Shown here in pieces: positions 6,154 through 9,435 of a DNA stretch of 9,435 nt. Below the pieces are notes generated by a model that worked only from the letters and a program-made list of their open reading frames with translations, was not told the origin of the DNA and did not search any database. Origin of the DNA: Betaproteobacteria bacterium RIFCSPLOWO2_02_FULL_62_17 (GTDB lineage Bacteria > Pseudomonadota > Gammaproteobacteria > Burkholderiales > SG8-39); contig MEQV01000038.1 in NCBI GenBank assembly GCA_001770355.1, positions 1 to 9,435 of the forward strand. Direction: 5' to 3'. Position 1 is the stretch's first letter, and every line of letters begins with the position of its first letter. The translations under genes and the position numbers were made by a program.

Positions 6154-7122
6154 ATGGCGACGCGACTGAATCCACAAGTTTTCGATCTCCAGGGCCATCG
6201 CGGCGCGCGTGGCTTGGTCCCTGAGAACACCCTGCCTGCATTTGCCAGGGCGATGGAAATCGGTGTCAGCACACTGGAGCTGGACACAGCGGTGACGCGC
6301 GATGGCGTGGTTGTTGTCGCCCACGACCGGCGGCTCAATCCGGATATTACCCGCGGCAAGGATGGAAACTGGCTGGTGGCGCCGACTGCCACGGTGCGCA
6401 GCTTGAGCCTTGACGAGTTGCAGGCACTGGACGTCGGCCGCATCGATCCGCAAAGCGTCTATTACCGGCGCTTTGCTGATCAGCAGGGCATGGATGGCGT
6501 GCCCATGCCCGCGCTGGCCGAAGTGTTCGATCTGGTCCGCCGCGCCGGCAATGTACAAGTGCGTTTCAACATCGAAACCAAGCTCTCGCCATTGTTTCCC
6601 GAGGAGGCGCCACAGCCCGAGGAATTCGTCGCGGCCTTGCTGGCATGCATAGCCGCGGCCGGCCTCATGGAACGGGTCACCGTTCAGTCGTTCGACTGGC
6701 GCGTATTGCGTCTGGTGCGCACGTTTGCGCCGCAAGTCACGGTGAGTTACCTCACCACGCAGCAGCCCCCTGATGCGACCATCTCGACGGACCTGGAATC
6801 ACCCTGGACCGACGGCATTCAATATTCAAGGCATGGATCGGTGGCACGAATGATTGCCTTTGCTGGCGCTGCCACGCCGACGGCTTCGTCGGGGCGCGTC
6901 ATCTGGTCGCCGCATTTTGCGGATCTCAGCGAAGCCGCGATTGATGAAGCCCACGCTTTCAATATGGATGTGCTTCCCTGGACATTGAACGACCCGGAGG
7001 AGATTGCCCGGGCAATCCTGATGGGAGTCGACGGCCTGATCAGCGACTATCCCGATCGCGCGCGGTCCATCCTGGCTCGGATGGGCATCGAACTGCCAGC
7101 CCCGCTGCGGCGACCGGCTTGA
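6154..7122 (+). CDS. glycerophosphodiester phosphodiesterase (GDPD family), 322 aa
   Basis: The enzyme hydrolyses glycerophosphodiesters, the products of phospholipid deacylation, to sn-glycerol 3-phosphate and an alcohol. The GDPD barrel shows the expected residues: catalytic His15 with Arg16 (GHRGARG), Glu24-Asn25 (PENT), metal ligands Glu42 and Asp44 (LELD) and the second catalytic His57-Asp58 (AHDRR). Further on are Glu141 and Lys143 (NIETK), QSFDW (178-182), PWTLN (275-279) and the closing GVDGLISDYP (291-300). No signal peptide is seen, so a cytosolic UgpQ-like role is more likely than a periplasmic GlpQ-like one. The ATG at 6154 was chosen because the domain starts within ten residues of it; an in-frame ATG at 6103 would add 17 residues. 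Neither has a well-placed Shine-Dalgarno sequence. The frame is open back to 5593, but that region is the complement of the aldolase-like gene. Confidence 0.92.
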   Translation: MATRLNPQVFDLQGHRGARGLVPENTLPAFARAMEIGVSTLELDTAVTRDGVVVVAHDRRLNPDITRGKDGNWLVAPTATVRSLSLDELQALDVGRIDPQSVYYRRFADQQGMDGVPMPALAEVFDLVRRAGNVQVRFNIETKLSPLFPEEAPQPEEFVAALLACIAAAGLMERVTVQSFDWRVLRLVRTFAPQVTVSYLTTQQPPDATISTDLESPWTDGIQYSRHGSVARMIAFAGAATPTASSGRVIWSPHFADLSEAAIDEAHAFNMDVLPWTLNDPEEIARAILMGVDGLISDYPDRARSILARMGIELPAPLRRPA

Positions 7123-7147
7123 TAAGCTGAAGCGCAACGACAGCCGA

Positions 7148-8851
7148 TCAGCCGGGGATCACCGGCACCAGCAGGTGCGAATCATATTTGCCACCGGCAT
7201 GAATGATGTGCCTGCCGCGGTTGGCGGTTTGCGAATGCATGCAGCGCACCCGCGGCAATGACTGGCCCTCATTGATCGGCCAAACGGTCTTGTCGATCAG
7301 CAGGATCTCCGCCCCCTGCACCAACAGCACCAGCGTTTCGCCCGCGCGGAAAAGCGTGCCCGAGGGCAGAATTTCAACCTCAGCGGGAACGATTTCGCCG
7401 GGCACGAGCTTCTGCATCCGCTCATGCTTCAGCCAGGGCTGCCATGGCGTCGATTTTTTCTCGTCCAGTTCACGGTGCGACACGCGCAGCCAGCCCGTGG
7501 CGACGTGACCGTGCTCGATATGGTTGAGATCGGGAAACAGGACTTCCCTCCCGCGCCGGTCGAGCTTCTTGATCCCGACAAACAGATCCAGATCATCCGA
7601 CCCCTCGGCCGACACCCAGAGCTTGAGCTTCATGTTGCCGGTCAGCTCGGTGTCGCGATCGAATTTGATCCTGAACTGCGGACCGTAGATTTCGCCTTCC
7701 GGTCCGGTTGCGCAATAGCTGAGGCTGCCTTCCTTTTCAGCCGCTTGCGTCGCCAGCGACATGTTTTCGATATCCAGAAACAGCTTGGTATATTGCGTTC
7801 GGGCGAGCGGCCACTCGTTCTCGAAGCGGGTCATGCCGTCATAAAATCGCTCGCGAACTTCCACGCGAACTTTCGGCGTATCCGGCCAGTCGTTCTCGAT
7901 CCCCTTCAAGAAGTAATCGAAAAAGCGCCTCTGGCGTTCGAGGGCCTCGCGCGAATAATAGGACTCCCACTCCTTGCGGCCGTGAATTTCCAGCCATTTA
8001 TGCCTGGAGCGAGCCTGCTTGAAGCCCTCCAGCGTGCCGCGCGTATGCAGGCCCTGCGTCGACCAGCTCGCGCACACATACATGGGCATCGCGATATTGC
8101 CCAGATCGGGAATCTTGTCCTGCCAATATTCGTCGATCAGGGGGTGTTTCCTCATCTGTTCCGGCAGATTCTCGATAAAACACTTCTGCCAACCCCAGCG
8201 ATCAAGCTGGGATTTGTACCAATAGGGATTGAAAGCGGTTTCCGGCATGCCGCCGTGAAACGACCAGTCGCGGTACATGTCGCTCACCCCCTCCCAGGGA
8301 ATGATCGCCCTGCAATGCGGGGGGTTCATGGCCGCGACCGGCCACTGGGTCATGCAAAGATAGGAAACGCCGTTCAGACCGACGTTTCCGGTGCTCCATT
8401 CCTGTACCGCCACCCATTCGATGGCGTCGAAATAATCATTGGCCTCGCGCGTGGAGACCGGGTACAGATCGCCGACGGAATTGGAGCTGCCACGCAGGGC
8501 CAGCTTTACCACCACATACTCCAAGGGCACCCAGTAGCCGGGATCGGGCGATTCGAACGGCGTGAACTCCGTGGTTTTCACCGAACCATGGGTGGCAAAG
8601 CGCTCGTGAGTCTGCCGCCCATCGCCGTCTTTGCCATACACATCGGCTGACATCACCACCGGAAACCTGCCGGGCTTGATGGGCCGAAAGACATTGCAAT
8701 AGAGCGTGACCCCATCGCGCATTTTGATGGGGACGTCCTTTTCCATGACCATCTTCTGCAGGCCGAACTGCACGGTTTTTACCACCAGCTCGTTCCATCC
8801 TGGTTTGACGTCCTCGAGCCTGCTTGGTACCCAGGTAATCTTGCCGACCAT
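7148..8851 (-). CDS. CocE/NonD-family serine hydrolase (X-Pro dipeptidyl-peptidase S15-like), 567 aa
   Basis: This is a large alpha/beta hydrolase of the CocE/NonD family, which hydrolyses esters or amides. The N-terminal half begins with KDVPIKMRDGVTLYCNVFRP (38-57), typical of the family. It continues with the nucleophile elbow LNGVSYLCMTQW (159-170, Ser163) and SWSTQGLHTRGTLEGF (262-277). His290 in KWLEIHGRKEWESYY is the likely catalytic His. The second half (about 350-567) is the beta-sandwich XPD_C domain, including LTGNMKLKLWVSAEGSDDLDLFVGI (403-427). The catalytic acid is expected at the fourth residue of SWST; here it is Thr265, not Asp. There is no signal peptide. The start at 8851 has GGGGAG (8865-8860) eight bases upstream; ATG 8878 and TTG 8941 are in frame but lack one. 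It converges with the phosphodiesterase, 25 bases apart. Confidence 0.88.
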   Translation of the reverse strand: MVGKITWVPSRLEDVKPGWNELVVKTVQFGLQKMVMEKDVPIKMRDGVTLYCNVFRPIKPGRFPVVMSADVYGKDGDGRQTHERFATHGSVKTTEFTPFESPDPGYWVPLEYVVVKLALRGSSNSVGDLYPVSTREANDYFDAIEWVAVQEWSTGNVGLNGVSYLCMTQWPVAAMNPPHCRAIIPWEGVSDMYRDWSFHGGMPETAFNPYWYKSQLDRWGWQKCFIENLPEQMRKHPLIDEYWQDKIPDLGNIAMPMYVCASWSTQGLHTRGTLEGFKQARSRHKWLEIHGRKEWESYYSREALERQRRFFDYFLKGIENDWPDTPKVRVEVRERFYDGMTRFENEWPLARTQYTKLFLDIENMSLATQAAEKEGSLSYCATGPEGEIYGPQFRIKFDRDTELTGNMKLKLWVSAEGSDDLDLFVGIKKLDRRGREVLFPDLNHIEHGHVATGWLRVSHRELDEKKSTPWQPWLKHERMQKLVPGEIVPAEVEILPSGTLFRAGETLVLLVQGAEILLIDKTVWPINEGQSLPRVRCMHSQTANRGRHIIHAGGKYDSHLLVPVIPG

Positions 8852-8912
8852 GCCTTTTTCTCCCCCCGATCCCTGCATCGCTTTGCCGCGGATCGCTTTG
8901 CAATCTTCAAAG

Positions 8913-8941
8913 AGTATCAAGCCCCGGGAATATCCGGGCAA
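8913..8941 (-). promoter_or_regulatory. possible promoter of the CocE/NonD-like gene
   Basis: On the minus strand, TTGCCC (8941-8936) and GATACT (8918-8913) each match consensus at 4 of 6 bases with the ideal 17-base spacer. The start would be near 8906, giving a leader of about 55 bases. A CCCGG/CCGGG dyad (8923-8938) lies in the spacer and could bind a regulator. Confidence 0.3.
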
Positions 8942-8985
8942 GCGCTTGCGGCGACGCGAACGCGGCGCGTACCGGTTTCGCCAGA

Positions 8986-9294
8986 CTAGCGCCGTGCTTG
9001 CCGGGAAGCGGGGGAAACAAGCGGCGGAAGGGACCGCCCGATCGGGGACTGGGAGCGCATCGCCTGGCGCACTTCAAATGCAAGGCTGGTATCGTCAGCC
9101 AGCACACCGTAGTAGAAGACCTGCACGCGCGGCGCGCGGCTTTCTCTTTGCATATTGCGGTACCACGGTGGGGCGCTATTCGAGAGGCGCGTCGTCTTGG
9201 TCTCGGGATCTTTCCACTGGTAGACCTGCGCTTGTGCCGCCGACACGGCGGCAAAAACGCCGATTAAAAGAATTGTCTTAAGCAGTCTTTTCAT
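8986..9294 (-). CDS. small exported DUF4124-type protein, 102 aa
   Basis: This is a small protein with a clear Sec signal peptide: positive MKRLLK, a hydrophobic run (TILLIGVFAAVSA), then AQAQ with predicted cleavage after AQA at about residue 23. The mature protein starts VYQWKDPETKTTRLSNSAPPWY, which matches the DUF4124 pattern (Tyr-x-Trp followed by a charged turn and a short Ser/Asn-Pro-Pro segment). This domain is common at the N-terminus of periplasmic proteobacterial proteins, and its function is not established. The rest (to residue 102) is basic and low in recognisable features. The ATG at 9294 gives a compact signal peptide; an in-frame ATG at 9309 would add five residues. No strong Shine-Dalgarno sequence is seen for either. 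It precedes the CocE/NonD-like gene by 134 bases on the same strand, but nothing shows they share a transcript. Confidence 0.82.
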   Translation of the reverse strand: MKRLLKTILLIGVFAAVSAAQAQVYQWKDPETKTTRLSNSAPPWYRNMQRESRAPRVQVFYYGVLADDTSLAFEVRQAMRSQSPIGRSLPPLVSPASRQARR

Positions 9295-9435
9295 ATACAC
9301 GCCCGCCATCTAACGGTCCATGGTCCTGGGTCGACCTTGCATCGTGCGCGCGATGTGAGCTAATCAACGACGCGCGAGCACGAACCCTACACATGTCCAA
9401 TGTACGGCGCGCGGAGAAGAAACTGAAGAACTCTA

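Noticed and set aside
6034..6735. Upstream extension of the aldolase-like frame
   Set aside because: It runs antisense to the phosphodiesterase. The start at 6033 has a Shine-Dalgarno sequence and gives the normal family length.
7424..8650. Long open frame (408 codons) on the plus strand across the CocE/NonD-like gene
   Set aside because: It is antisense to a gene with clear family motifs. The translation has no recognisable domain, and long antisense frames are common in GC-rich DNA.
9344..9382. GC-rich inverted repeat (GTGCGCGCG ... CGCGCGAGCAC) upstream of the DUF4124 gene
   Set aside because: The arms need a bulge and are made of self-complementary CG repeats, which arise easily by chance in this composition. 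No T run follows.
9393..9435. Possible start of a plus-strand gene at the right edge (short basic peptide from ATG 9393)
   Set aside because: Only 14 codons are in the window, with no Shine-Dalgarno sequence and only a very weak promoter-like pair upstream; it cannot be supported.

Overview
The window looks like chromosomal DNA of a GC-rich proteobacterium, most likely a betaproteobacterium. The evidence is the style of the FadD-type acyl-CoA ligase, the DUF4124 exported protein, high G/C at third codon positions, and a tRNA-Tyr with a consensus sigma70 promoter. This assignment comes from protein character, not from a database search. There is no sign of phage, transposon, CRISPR or plasmid functions. 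Ten protein genes and one partial tRNA gene fill the window, and no gap between genes exceeds about 175 bases.

Layout. Positions 1-73 hold the 5' part of a tRNA-Tyr(GUA) gene on the minus strand, cut by the window edge, with its promoter at 88-116. Two plus-strand genes follow: a small alpha/beta hydrolase (248-949) and a stand-alone CheY-like receiver (1033-1416). Both lack a Shine-Dalgarno sequence and have a -10-like hexamer about 7-8 bases before the ATG, so both may be leaderless. A four-gene minus-strand block comes next, in transcription order: an HpcH/HpaI-type aldolase homologue (6033-5287), an enoyl-CoA hydratase (5214-4438), a single-component FAD monooxygenase (4436-3225) and a long-chain acyl-CoA ligase, fadD (3117-1453). 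A strong intrinsic terminator lies between the aldolase gene and the hydratase gene. The hydratase and monooxygenase genes are one base apart. A glycerophosphodiester phosphodiesterase (6154-7122, plus) diverges from the aldolase gene, with a near-perfect 20-bp dyad in the gap. At the right end are a CocE/NonD-family hydrolase (8851-7148) and a small secreted DUF4124 protein (9294-8986), both minus.

How the genes may work together. A hydratase coupled to a flavin hydroxylase, with an acyl-CoA ligase downstream and a lyase-fold protein upstream, would suit breakdown of a hydroxylated, possibly ring-containing or long-chain acid through CoA thioesters. The sequence does not reveal the substrate.

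Most unusual observations. The aldolase homologue has lost the catalytic His and a metal-ligand Asp of the HpcH/HpaI family, while the surrounding fold motifs are intact. The CocE-like hydrolase has Thr where the charge-relay Asp is expected. No wholly new multi-gene defence or mobile system is visible; the aldolase-hydratase-monooxygenase-ligase block is the best candidate for undescribed biology.
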